Positions 8,831 to 17,243 of a DNA stretch of 64,000 nt are shown in pieces. Origin of the DNA: Mycobacterium szulgai (GTDB taxonomy: Bacteria > Actinomycetota > Actinomycetes > Mycobacteriales > Mycobacteriaceae). Within the stretch, counting starts at the first letter, position 1; every line of letters begins with the position of its first letter. Below the pieces are notes generated by a model. It saw only the letters and a program-made list of their open reading frames with translations, was not told where the DNA came from and ran no database searches. The stretch lies in NCBI RefSeq assembly GCF_002116635.1, contig NZ_LQPW01000125.1, positions 48,976 through 112,975 on the forward strand. The letters are read 5' to 3'. A program made the position numbers and the translations under genes.

Positions 8831-9637
8831 GTGACCGACCGCGATCAGCTCAGGCGGCCGCTCGATGAGGCCGCATTGCGCGCCGCTGCGATCGAAGGCG
8901 GGTACTGGCGGCAACTCGATGTCGTTGAGGAGACCGGCTCCACCAACGCCGACCTACTGGCACGTGCCGCCGCCGGCGGCGATATCGACGGGGCGGTGCT
9001 CATCGCCGAGCACCAGACGGCCGGGCGCGGCCGGCATGGCCGGGGCTGGGCCGCCGCGCCGCGGGCGCAGATCACCATGTCGGTCGGGGTGCGGGTGGAT
9101 GACGTCCCGGTCGCCGGCTGGGGCTGGCTGTCGCTGGCCGCGGGCCTGGCGGTGGTCGATTCGGTGGCCATGCTCAGCACGGTTGAGGCGGGCTTGAAGT
9201 GGCCCAACGACGTGCTGGCCGGGGGCGGCAAGCTGGCGGGCATCCTGGCCGAGGTGGGGCAGCCGTTTGCGGTCGTCGGGCTGGGTCTCAACGTCACGCA
9301 GACCTCCGAGGAGGCCGGCGCACCCGGTGCGACATCGCTGCTCGACGAAGGCGTGCCGGCTCCCGACCGCGATCTGCTGATCCGCCGCTTGCTGCGCGAG
9401 CTCGCAGAGCGCATCACCCAGTGGCGACGGGCCGACCCGCAACTGGCCACCGACTACCGGGTCCGCAGCCTGACCCTGGGCTCGCGGGTGCGCGCCGAGT
9501 TGCCCGGCGGCCAGGTGGTGATCGGGATCGCCCGGGACATCGACGAGCAAGGCCGCCTGTGTCTGGACACCGGGGAGGGCAGCAGCGTCAAAAGCGTCGT
9601 GATTTCCGCCGGTGACGTGGTGCATCTGCGGAGCTAA
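8831..9637 (+). CDS. birA: Biotin-[acetyl-CoA-carboxylase] ligase BirA
   Basis: A 268-residue mono-functional biotin protein ligase that adenylates biotin and transfers it to the carboxylase alpha-subunit lysine. EETGSTNADLLA and AEHQTAGRGRHGRGW carry the biotinyl-AMP binding signature (GRGRxG), and LKWPNDVL is the second catalytic block. A small C-terminal beta domain follows. There is no N-terminal winged helix, so it is a group I enzyme without repressor function. The GTG start at 8831 gives the expected length (orthologue Rv3279c). The next gene follows after 10 bases. Confidence 0.94.
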   Translation: MTDRDQLRRPLDEAALRAAAIEGGYWRQLDVVEETGSTNADLLARAAAGGDIDGAVLIAEHQTAGRGRHGRGWAAAPRAQITMSVGVRVDDVPVAGWGWLSLAAGLAVVDSVAMLSTVEAGLKWPNDVLAGGGKLAGILAEVGQPFAVVGLGLNVTQTSEEAGAPGATSLLDEGVPAPDRDLLIRRLLRELAERITQWRRADPQLATDYRVRSLTLGSRVRAELPGGQVVIGIARDIDEQGRLCLDTGEGSSVKSVVISAGDVVHLRS

Positions 9638-9647
9638 GGTCGCCAGC

Positions 9648-10166
9648 ATGAGCTATCCCGACAATGCCCTGGCCGCCGGCGAGCAGGTCGTTATTCATCG
9701 TCATCCGCATTGGAAGCGTCTGATTCTGCCCGTTTTGGTGCTGATCCTGGTGACCGGGCTGGCCGCATTGGGGTCTGGGTTCGTCGACTCCACGCATTGG
9801 CAGCAGCTGGCCAAGAACATCATCTACGGGGTCATTTGGGGAATCTGGCTGGTGATCATCGGCTGGCTGACCCTCTGGCCCTTCCTGACCTGGCTAACCA
9901 CCCACTTCGTCGTCACCAACCGGCGGGTGATGTATCGCCACGGCGTGCTGACCCGCAGCGGCATCGACATTCCGCTGGCGCGGATCAACAGCGTGGAGTT
10001 CCGGGACAAGATCTTCGAACGGATGTTTCGCACCGGGACGCTGATTATCGAGTCGGCGTCACAGGATCCGCTGGAGTTCTACAACATTCCGCGCCTGCGC
10101 GAAGTGCACGCGCTGCTGTATCACGAAGTTTTCGACACGCTGGGCTCTGAAGAGTCGCCCAGCTGA
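9648..10166 (+). CDS. PH-like domain membrane protein (Rv3278c family)
   Basis: A 172-residue protein with two hydrophobic helices (about residues 25-45 and 55-80) followed by a bacterial PH-like (bPH2) domain: TNRRVMYRHGVLTRSGIDIPLARINSVEF. Such YdbS/YdbT-type membrane proteins are common and poorly characterised. Start ATG 9648 gives MSYPDNALAAGE, the usual N-terminus and length. It is 10 bases behind birA, probably one transcript. Its last 46 bases overlap the 3' end of the opposite-strand GtrA gene. Confidence 0.85.
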   Translation: MSYPDNALAAGEQVVIHRHPHWKRLILPVLVLILVTGLAALGSGFVDSTHWQQLAKNIIYGVIWGIWLVIIGWLTLWPFLTWLTTHFVVTNRRVMYRHGVLTRSGIDIPLARINSVEFRDKIFERMFRTGTLIIESASQDPLEFYNIPRLREVHALLYHEVFDTLGSEESPS

Positions 10167-10783
10167 TTGGGCCGGCCGGCCGCCCGGTTGCGCCATGCCT
10201 GCAGCAATGTGACATTGCCGCCTTCCAGCTCGTCCTCGAAGACCTCGGCGATTCCGCCGGCCGTCAGCGCCGATTCCAGGGCCTTGTCGGGGTTGCGCGC
10301 GAACTGGTCGGGGAACACCCAGCGCCGGAAAGCCCAGAAGCGGAACGCCATCTGCAGCAGGTTGCCGATGATGTACGCCGAAAGGAAGTCGGCGAGGTTC
10401 TCCACGGTCAGCGACACGTTCGGCACCCGCAGCTGCAGGATGTAGCTGGAGAACCACAGCGGGGCCATGCTCAGCAGCACCCCCACGCCGCTGAATGCGA
10501 AGAACAGCAGTGCCTCGTGGTGGCGTTCGCGGCCGCCGCGGTCGCGGAAGCTCCACTCCCGGTTCAGCACGTAGGACGCGATGACTGCGACGATTCCCGC
10601 GATCACTTTCGCGGTCACCGGTTTAGGTTCGAGAATGGTGAGCTTCAGCGTGTAGAAAATCGCGGAGTCGATGATGAATGTGGTGCCGCCGACGATGGCA
10701 AATTTGATCAGTTCATGATGCCGCTCGGCAAAGGGCTGAACGACCCCGGGAAGACGCGCAATTGTGGCATCGGCAAAGGACAC
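10121..10783 (-). CDS. GtrA-like family flippase-type membrane protein
   Basis: A polytopic protein of about 220 residues with four hydrophobic segments, starting at IKFAIVGGTTFIIDSAIFYT, and the family block ASYVLNREWSFRDRGGRER. GtrA-like proteins are proposed to flip polyprenyl-phosphate sugars for cell-wall polysaccharides. The hydrophilic C-terminal tail of about 60 residues carries FPDQFARNPDKALESALTAGG. The likely start is GTG 10783 (VSFADATIARLPG); an ATG at 10831 would add 16 residues. The 3' end converges on and overlaps the PH-domain gene by 46 bases. Orthologue Rv3277. The substrate is not known. Confidence 0.85.
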   Translation of the reverse strand: MSFADATIARLPGVVQPFAERHHELIKFAIVGGTTFIIDSAIFYTLKLTILEPKPVTAKVIAGIVAVIASYVLNREWSFRDRGGRERHHEALLFFAFSGVGVLLSMAPLWFSSYILQLRVPNVSLTVENLADFLSAYIIGNLLQMAFRFWAFRRWVFPDQFARNPDKALESALTAGGIAEVFEDELEGGNVTLLQAWRNRAAGRPNQLGDSSEPSVSKTS

Positions 10784-10882
10784 AACACGCCAGTGTACGG
10801 ATCTCCGCGAAATGAACGCAAAATCGTACATAACGATTTAGTGCAATAGCCGGTAAACACGCCGGTCAGGCGCCGTGACAAC

Positions 10883-12142
10883 ATGATGGCCGTGCCGAGT
10901 TCACGCACCCCCCTTGTGGCCATGGTCGGTGGCGGTCAACTTGCCCGGATGACCCATCAGGCGGCCATCGCGCTGGGGCAGAACCTGCGCGTGTTGGCTA
11001 ATGCCGCCGACGAGCCGGCCGCGTTGGTAACCCCCAATGTGGTGATCGGCTCGCACACCGATTTGGAAGACCTGCGCCGGGTTGCCGCCGGGGCCGCCGC
11101 GCTGACCTTCGACCACGAGCACGTTCCGGCCGAGCTGCTGGAGAAGCTGGTTGCCGAGGGCGTCAACGTACTGCCGCCGCCGCAGGCGCTGATTCACGCC
11201 CAGGACAAGCTCGTCATGCGGCGCCGGCTAGCGGCCCTGGGTGCCCCCGTGCCGCGCTACGCCGGCGTCGAGAGCCTCGATGACCTCGACGACTTCGTGG
11301 CCGGCCTGGATATCGCTGAGGACGCGCCACTGGTGGTCAAGGCGGTCCGCGGCGGTTATGACGGCCGGGGGGTGCGGATGGCACGTGATCTGGCGCACGC
11401 CCGCGAGGTTGCCGGTGAGTATCTGGCCGGCGGGGTGCCGGTACTGGTCGAGGAGCGGGTGCCGCTGCGTCGCGAGCTTTCGGCGCTGGTGGCGCGCTCG
11501 CCGTTCGGCCAGGGTGCGGCGTGGCCGGTGGTGGAGACGGTGCAGCGCGACGGCATCTGCGTGCAGGTGATCGCACCGGCGCCGGAGTTGTCTGCGGACA
11601 TGGCGGCGGCTGCCCAGCAGCTGGCACTGCGGTTGGCGGCCGAACTCGGTGTTGTCGGGGTGCTCGCGGTTGAGCTGTTCGAGACTCCCGAGGGCAGACT
11701 GCTGGTGAACGAACTCGCGATGCGCCCGCACAACTCTGGGCACTGGACTATGGACGGGGCCCGGACCAGCCAGTTCGAGCAGCACTTACGCGCGGTGCTG
11801 GACTATCCGCTCGGCGAAACCGACGCCATAGCGCCGGTGACGGTGATGGCCAACGTGCTGGGCGCCGCGGAGCAGCCGGCGATGTCGGTTGACGAGCGGC
11901 TGCACCATCTTTTCGCGCGGATGCCCGATGCCCGGGTGCACCTGTACGCCAAGGCCGAACGCCCGGGTCGCAAGGTCGGACACATCAACTTCGTCGGCAG
12001 CGACCTGACTAAGCTGCGGGAACGCGCCGAGCTGGCGGCGTACTGGCTAGCTCATGGGCAGTGGCGCGCCGGCGACGATGCAGAGCAAAGCGATGTGGAG
12101 GAGCGGCGCAAAATGCCTGACGGATGGGATGTGCATGACTAA
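10883..12142 (+). CDS. purK: N5-carboxyaminoimidazole ribonucleotide synthase PurK
   Basis: A 419-residue ATP-grasp enzyme that converts AIR, bicarbonate and ATP to N5-CAIR in purine synthesis. Visible are the N-terminal VAMVGGGQLARMTHQAAI fold, the ATP-grasp segments PLVVKAVRGGYDGRG and EERVPLRRELS, and the catalytic block VNELAMRPHNSGHWTMDG. ATG 10883 and 10886 are adjacent candidate starts. The stop overlaps the purE start by 8 bases, so the two sequential pathway steps are coupled. Orthologue Rv3276c. Confidence 0.95.
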   Translation: MMAVPSSRTPLVAMVGGGQLARMTHQAAIALGQNLRVLANAADEPAALVTPNVVIGSHTDLEDLRRVAAGAAALTFDHEHVPAELLEKLVAEGVNVLPPPQALIHAQDKLVMRRRLAALGAPVPRYAGVESLDDLDDFVAGLDIAEDAPLVVKAVRGGYDGRGVRMARDLAHAREVAGEYLAGGVPVLVEERVPLRRELSALVARSPFGQGAAWPVVETVQRDGICVQVIAPAPELSADMAAAAQQLALRLAAELGVVGVLAVELFETPEGRLLVNELAMRPHNSGHWTMDGARTSQFEQHLRAVLDYPLGETDAIAPVTVMANVLGAAEQPAMSVDERLHHLFARMPDARVHLYAKAERPGRKVGHINFVGSDLTKLRERAELAAYWLAHGQWRAGDDAEQSDVEERRKMPDGWDVHD

Positions 12143-12647
12143 CCCGAGGGTCGCCGTGATCATGGGCAGCGACAGTGACTGGTCGGTGATGGCCGACGCG
12201 GCCACTGCGCTGGCTGAGTTCGGCATCGCGCATGAGGTGCGGGTCGTTTCGGCGCATCGCACGCCGGCGGTGATGTTCGATTACGCCCGCAGCGCCGCCG
12301 AGCGCGGCATCGAGGTGATCATCGCCGGTGCCGGCGGTGCCGCGCACCTGCCCGGAATGGTCGCCTCGGCGACGCCGCTGCCGGTGATCGGGGTGCCGGT
12401 GCCGCTGGCCCGGCTCGACGGCCTGGATTCGCTGCTGTCGATCGTGCAGATGCCGGCCGGGGTTCCGGTGGCCACGGTGTCGATCGGCGGCGCCCGCAAT
12501 GCCGGGCTGCTCGCGGTGCGGATGCTGGGCTCGTCGGACTTGGAACTGCGGGCCCGGATCGTGGCGTTCCAAGATCAGCTGGCCGAGACCGTGGCGGCCA
12601 AGGATGCGGCGTTACAGCAGCTGCACGGTAAAGTTACCGGCGAGTAG
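12135..12647 (+). CDS. purE: N5-CAIR mutase PurE
   Basis: A 170-residue class I PurE that moves the carboxyl of N5-CAIR to C4, giving CAIR. The N-terminal VAVIMGSDSDWSVM and VVSAHRTPAVMFDYA carry the substrate-binding serine, aspartate and histidine, and AGAGGAAHLPGMVAS is the signature loop. Start ATG 12135 (MTNPRV) agrees with the family N-terminus and overlaps the purK stop. fadE25 follows 23 bases downstream behind an AGGAGG-like site. Confidence 0.95.
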   Translation: MTNPRVAVIMGSDSDWSVMADAATALAEFGIAHEVRVVSAHRTPAVMFDYARSAAERGIEVIIAGAGGAAHLPGMVASATPLPVIGVPVPLARLDGLDSLLSIVQMPAGVPVATVSIGGARNAGLLAVRMLGSSDLELRARIVAFQDQLAETVAAKDAALQQLHGKVTGE

Positions 12648-12670
12648 CAAGGAAACTAGGAGGCCGAGAG

Positions 12671-13840
12671 ATGGCTGGATGGGCCGGAAATCCGTCGTTC
12701 GATCTGTTCCAATTGCCCGAGGAGCACCAGGAGTTGCGGGCCGCGATCCGGGCGCTGGCGGAAAAGGAGATCGCCCCGCATGCCGCCGATGTCGACGAGA
12801 ACTCCCGGTTCCCGCAAGAGGCGCTGGATGCGCTGAACGCATCGGGCTTCAATGCGGTGCACGTGCCCGAGGAATACGGCGGCCAGGGTGCGGACTCGGT
12901 GGCGGCGTGCATCGTCATCGAAGAGGTCGCCCGCGTCGATGCCTCGGCCTCGTTGATTCCCGCGGTGAACAAGCTCGGCACCATGGGCCTGATCCTGCGC
13001 GGCTCCGACGATCTGAAGAAGCAGGTGCTCCCGCAGGTCGCCGACGGCACCGCGATGGCTTCCTATGCGCTGAGCGAGCGTGAGGCGGGTTCGGACGCGG
13101 CGTCGATGCGCACCCGCGCCAAGGCCGAGGGCGACGAGTGGATTCTCAACGGCGCCAAATGCTGGATCACCAACGGCGGCAAGTCCTCCTGGTACACCGT
13201 GATGGCCGTGACCGACCCCGACAAGGGCGCCAACGGCATCTCGGCGTTCATGGTGCACAAGGACGACGAGGGCTTCGTCGTCGGACCCAAGGAACGCAAG
13301 CTGGGCATCAAGGGCTCGCCCACCACGGAGTTGTATTTCGAGAACTGCCGGATCCCCGGCGACCGGATCATCGGGGAGCCGGGCACCGGGTTCAAGACGG
13401 CGCTGGCCACGCTCGACCACACCCGCCCCACCATCGGCGCCCAAGCCGTCGGCATCGCCCAGGGCGCGCTGGACGCCGCGATCGCCTACACCAAGGACCG
13501 CAAGCAATTCGCGCAATCGATCAGCAGTTTCCAGGCGGTGCAGTTCATGATCGCCGACATGGCGATGAAGGTGGAGTCCGCCCGGTTGATGGTCTACTCC
13601 GCAGCCGCCCGCGCCGAGCGCGGGGAAGGAAACCTCGGCTTCATATCAGCGGCATCGAAGTGTTTGGCCTCCGACGTGGCGATGGAAGTCACCACCGACG
13701 CCGTCCAGCTGTTCGGCGGTGCCGGCTACACCGTCGACTTCCCGGTCGAGCGGATGATGCGCGACGCCAAGATCACCCAGATCTACGAGGGCACCAATCA
13801 GATCCAGCGCGTGGTGATGTCGCGGGCGTTGCTACGCTGA
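12671..13840 (+). CDS. fadE25: Acyl-CoA dehydrogenase FadE25
   Basis: A 389-residue FAD-dependent acyl-CoA dehydrogenase for the first step of beta-oxidation. Family blocks include ALSEREAGSDAASM and CWITNGG (FAD and substrate binding), TIGAQAVGIAQGALDAA, DRKQFAQSISSFQAVQF, and the C-terminal TQIYEGTNQIQRVVMSRALL that carries the catalytic glutamate. Length is exactly that of Rv3274c. ATG 12671 lies 10 bases after AGGAGG. It follows purE, as in other mycobacteria. Confidence 0.93.
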   Translation: MAGWAGNPSFDLFQLPEEHQELRAAIRALAEKEIAPHAADVDENSRFPQEALDALNASGFNAVHVPEEYGGQGADSVAACIVIEEVARVDASASLIPAVNKLGTMGLILRGSDDLKKQVLPQVADGTAMASYALSEREAGSDAASMRTRAKAEGDEWILNGAKCWITNGGKSSWYTVMAVTDPDKGANGISAFMVHKDDEGFVVGPKERKLGIKGSPTTELYFENCRIPGDRIIGEPGTGFKTALATLDHTRPTIGAQAVGIAQGALDAAIAYTKDRKQFAQSISSFQAVQFMIADMAMKVESARLMVYSAAARAERGEGNLGFISAASKCLASDVAMEVTTDAVQLFGGAGYTVDFPVERMMRDAKITQIYEGTNQIQRVVMSRALLR

Positions 13841-14051
13841 CGTTTACTGGCTGCGAGCAGTTTCCTCAACTGTCCGAAAAGATCAGCCCCACCGCATACG
13901 ATCCAGATCAGGCTTTAGGACGAAGGCCACGCGGTCGGCAGCCAGTTCGGGGTGGAAAACGCAACGCGTTGGGCTAAAGCCTGCTGCCCAGGGGGTGTGA
14001 GGTGAGGCATATAGGCCTGGGTGCGCCCCCTTTTGCGACGGGGACGTGACC

Positions 14052-15227
14052 ATGCTTGGGCCGACGGCGACATGGCAGTCGTTGTCGTTGCTGTTGGTCG
14101 AGGACGATCGGGCCGACGCGGTGCTGGTCGAGGACTTGGTCGCCGACGCCGCCGCCGACACGAAGGTGGTCTGGGCGCAGTCGATGGCTCACGCCGAGCG
14201 TGAGCTGGCCGCTGCCCGCCCCGACTGTGTGCTGCTTGATCTGCACCTGCCTGACGCCAACGGGTTCGACGCGCTGGACCGCATCGCCAGCTACGACCCC
14301 ACCGTCCCGATAGTCGTGTTGACCGGACTGAACGACGAATACTTCGGTGCTTCGGCGGTTGCGGCCGGAGCCCAGGACTATCTGGTCAAGGGTCGCGTCG
14401 AGCCTGAAATGCTGCGGCGCGCGCTGCTGTATGCGATCGAACGCAAACGTGCCGAGCTCATCGCCGCCGACCTGCACGCCAGCCAGATCCGCGCCCGGGA
14501 GAACGCACTGCTGGAACGCGGACTACTGCCGTCGCCGCTACTACTGGACAACCCGGGTGTCGACATCGTGGCCCGATACCGGCCCAGTCGCGAAGACGCG
14601 TTGCTGTGCGGGGATTTCTATGACGTCGTCCAGGCGCCCGATCAAGTCGTGCATGTGCTGATCGGCGACGTCGCCGGGCACGGGCCCAACGAGGCTGCCC
14701 TGGGTGCGGCACTGCGAATCGCCTGGCGCGCACTGACATTGGCCGGCGTGCGGGGTAACGAGCTGATGTGGCAGCTGGAGCGGATCCTGCGTGCCGAACG
14801 CAGCGGTAGCGGGATCTTCGCGACGGTGATCAGCCTGGCAATCGATGCCGACAGCCCACGGATGACGGCTGTGCGTGCCGGCCACCCGGGGATGCTGGTC
14901 CACGGCCCGGACAGCGTGGAGTGGCTCGAGCCGCCGGCCGGGCCCGCCCTGGGCCTCCACGCCGACGACTGGCCGCACACCGAGTTCGAGCTGCCCGCCG
15001 GGCATGGTCTGCTACTGCTCACCGACGGGCTCTTCGAGGGATATTCGGGGCGGGCCAACAAGCGCCTGGGTGAGGACGGCCTGCTCGCGCTGGCCCGCAC
15101 GCACGTGGCGTTGCCCGGTCCGGAATTCGTCGACGCCCTCATCGACGGAGCCCAACGGCTCGCGCAGGCGCGCGGCGGGCTCACCGATGACATCGCCGTG
15201 CTGCGCGTCGAGCGGACCACCGGGTGA
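14052..15227 (+). CDS. Receiver domain fused to PP2C/SpoIIE-type serine phosphatase
   Basis: A 391-residue fusion. Residues 10-130 are a CheY-like receiver: acidic pocket LLLVEDDRADA, phospho-acceptor Asp63 in VLLDLHLPD, Thr in VVLTG and Lys in YLVKGRV. A short coiled linker (ALLERGLLPSPLL) leads into a PPM phosphatase domain with CGDFYDVV, IGDVAGHGPNEA, RAGHPGML, LLLTDGLFEG and GLTDDIAVL, keeping the metal-binding aspartates. Such RsbU-like proteins dephosphorylate anti-sigma antagonists, so the output is probably sigma-factor partner switching. ATG 14052 is preferred over GTG 14046. Its stop overlaps the histidine kinase start by 4 bases. I know of no such gene between fadE25 and Rv3273 in H37Rv. 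Confidence 0.88.
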   Translation: MLGPTATWQSLSLLLVEDDRADAVLVEDLVADAAADTKVVWAQSMAHAERELAAARPDCVLLDLHLPDANGFDALDRIASYDPTVPIVVLTGLNDEYFGASAVAAGAQDYLVKGRVEPEMLRRALLYAIERKRAELIAADLHASQIRARENALLERGLLPSPLLLDNPGVDIVARYRPSREDALLCGDFYDVVQAPDQVVHVLIGDVAGHGPNEAALGAALRIAWRALTLAGVRGNELMWQLERILRAERSGSGIFATVISLAIDADSPRMTAVRAGHPGMLVHGPDSVEWLEPPAGPALGLHADDWPHTEFELPAGHGLLLLTDGLFEGYSGRANKRLGEDGLLALARTHVALPGPEFVDALIDGAQRLAQARGGLTDDIAVLRVERTTG

Positions 15228-16822
15228 GCGCTTTTTTCCGCACGCCGCGGGGGCTGGAGCTCACCGTACGGGGATGGCAAGCCCTGGTGCTGTCGGTGAT
15301 GGGCGTGGTCGTGCTCGCCGGAGCGATCGCGGGTGCGGTGTTGCTCAATCGCACCGACGAGCTGTCGCGGGGGCTGCGCGATGACGTCCAGCCCTCCCGG
15401 GTGTTGGCCAGTCGATTGCAGTCCGCGCTGCGTGACCAGGAGACCGGGGTCCGGGGTTACCTGATTGCCGCCGATCCGCAGTTCCTCACCCCGTACTACG
15501 ACGGGCAGCGTGCCGAGCAGGCGGCCGCCGCCGAAATGCGGCAGCGGCTGAGTCACCGGCCCGACCTCCTCGCGGATCTGGACGAGATCGAAACGGTCGC
15601 CGCCGCCTGGCGGACCACCTTCGCCGAGCCGGTCATCGCAAGCGTGATCCCGGATTCACCCGCGGTGGTCGGCGGCGAGGTGGTGGCGCGCGGCAAAGCC
15701 CAATTCGACCATTTACGTAAGCTTTTCGAGGTGCAGAACGCGCGGCTGGGTGCCGCGCGAGACGGTGCCGCCCACGACCTGGAGCGCATGAATGATTGGC
15801 GCGACCGGGTGCTGGGCTCGATGGTGCTGGTGTTCATCGTGACCGCGGCGCTGTTGGGTCTGTTGGTTCGGCGAGCGGTCACCAAGCCGCTGGCAGCGCT
15901 GGCCGAGGCCTGCCAGCGCATCACCGAAGGCAATTTCGACGAACGAATCACGCCGCCCCGCAGGCCCAAAGACATCCGGGCCATGGCTGTCGACGTGGAG
16001 AACATGCGGCAGCGGATCGTGCAAGAGCTGGAAACCTCGCGCGAGGCCCGGGAACTGTTGGACGAGCAGGCAATCGAATTGCGGCGGTCCAACGCCGAAC
16101 TCGAGCAGTTCGCATATGTGGCGTCTCATGATCTACAGGAGCCACTGCGCAAGGTCGCCTCCTTCTGCCAGCTGCTGGAGAAGCGGTACGGCGACCAACT
16201 CGACGATCGGGGTCTGGAATACATCGGTTTCGCGGTCGATGGAGCCAAGCGCATGCAGGTGCTGATCAACGACCTGCTCAGCTTCTCCAGGGTCGGGCGC
16301 CTGGGCGCCAAGTACACCGAGGTCAACCTCGACACAGCGCTGGACACTGCGGTGGCCAACCTCGATGCCGCCATCGAGGAATCAGGTGCCGAGGTGGTGT
16401 ACGGCCAGCGGCTCCCGCAGGTGATGGGGGACCCGACCTTGCTGACGATGCTGTGGCAGAACCTGATTGGCAATGCCGTGAAGTTTCGGCACAAGGATCG
16501 CCCGCCCCGTATCGTTATCGACTGTCAGCAGGGTAGCGGTGACCGCGACGGCCTCTGGTTGATCAGTGTGTCCGACAACGGCATCGGCATCGGGCACGAG
16601 TTCGTCGACAAGGTCTTCATCATCTTCCAGCGCCTGCATGGGCGGGAGACCTACAGCGGCACGGGCCTGGGTCTGGCGTTGTGCAAGAAGATCGTTGAGA
16701 ACCATGGCGGCCACATCTGGATCGATACGTCCTACACCGACGGGACCCGGTTCGAATTCACGCTTCCCACTGCCTTAACAGAAAAGGAGCCCACACATGA
16801 CAGCGCCCGGTCGCGCAATTGA
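15224..16822 (+). CDS. Histidine kinase with CHASE3-like sensor and HAMP domain
   Basis: A 532-residue sensor kinase. TM1 is at about residues 20-42. A helical extracytoplasmic region carries the CHASE3 motif LRDQETGVRGYLIAADPQFL, and TM2 is at about 198-216. HAMP follows (VTKPLAALAEACQRITEGNF), then HisKA with His302 in YVASHDLQEPLRKVASF, then HATPase_c with NLIGNAVKF, DNGIGI and GTGLGLAL. The phytochrome-like H-box usually pairs with Rcp1-type single receivers, which is what lies next door. GTG 15224 overlaps the phosphatase stop, and the 3' end overlaps the next receiver gene by 26 bases, so all three are translationally linked. The signal sensed is unknown. Confidence 0.9.
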   Translation: MSAFFRTPRGLELTVRGWQALVLSVMGVVVLAGAIAGAVLLNRTDELSRGLRDDVQPSRVLASRLQSALRDQETGVRGYLIAADPQFLTPYYDGQRAEQAAAAEMRQRLSHRPDLLADLDEIETVAAAWRTTFAEPVIASVIPDSPAVVGGEVVARGKAQFDHLRKLFEVQNARLGAARDGAAHDLERMNDWRDRVLGSMVLVFIVTAALLGLLVRRAVTKPLAALAEACQRITEGNFDERITPPRRPKDIRAMAVDVENMRQRIVQELETSREARELLDEQAIELRRSNAELEQFAYVASHDLQEPLRKVASFCQLLEKRYGDQLDDRGLEYIGFAVDGAKRMQVLINDLLSFSRVGRLGAKYTEVNLDTALDTAVANLDAAIEESGAEVVYGQRLPQVMGDPTLLTMLWQNLIGNAVKFRHKDRPPRIVIDCQQGSGDRDGLWLISVSDNGIGIGHEFVDKVFIIFQRLHGRETYSGTGLGLALCKKIVENHGGHIWIDTSYTDGTRFEFTLPTALTEKEPTHDSARSRN

Positions 16823-17243
16823 CATCCTGCTAGTCGAAGACGACCCAGGAGATGAGCTCATCACGCGAGAAGCGTTCGAGCACAACAAGCTCAACAACAG
16901 GCTGCATGTAGCGCGCGACGGGGAGGAGGGGCTGAATTATCTGTACCAGCGCGGCTCGTATGAGCACGCGCCGCGCCCGGACCTGATCCTGCTCGACTTG
17001 AACCTGCCGAAATACGATGGCCGGCAGTTACTTCAGAAGATCAAGTCGGATCCCGACCTCAGTCGCATCCCGGTGGTGGTGCTGACTACCTCCTCGGCGG
17101 AGGAGGACATTCTGCGTAGCTACAAGCTGCACGCCAATGCCTACGTCACCAAACCGGTTGACCTGGATCAGTTCATGAACGCGGTGCGCCAGATCGACGA
17201 GTTCTTCCTTCAGGTCGTCCGGCTGCCAACCAGCCCGTCCTGA
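16797..17243 (+). CDS. Rcp1-like single-domain response regulator
   Basis: A 148-residue stand-alone receiver: acidic pair in ILLVEDDPGDE, phospho-acceptor Asp67 in LILLDLNLPKYDG, conserved Thr/Ser in VVVLTTSSAEED and Lys in AYVTKPVDLDQF. There is no DNA-binding domain, so it probably acts as a phosphate shuttle between the kinase upstream and another protein, possibly the receiver-phosphatase. It begins inside the 3' end of the kinase gene behind AAAAGGAG. Its last 34 bases overlap the 3' end of the opposite-strand carbonic anhydrase fusion gene. Confidence 0.92.
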   Translation: MTAPGRAIDILLVEDDPGDELITREAFEHNKLNNRLHVARDGEEGLNYLYQRGSYEHAPRPDLILLDLNLPKYDGRQLLQKIKSDPDLSRIPVVVLTTSSAEEDILRSYKLHANAYVTKPVDLDQFMNAVRQIDEFFLQVVRLPTSPS

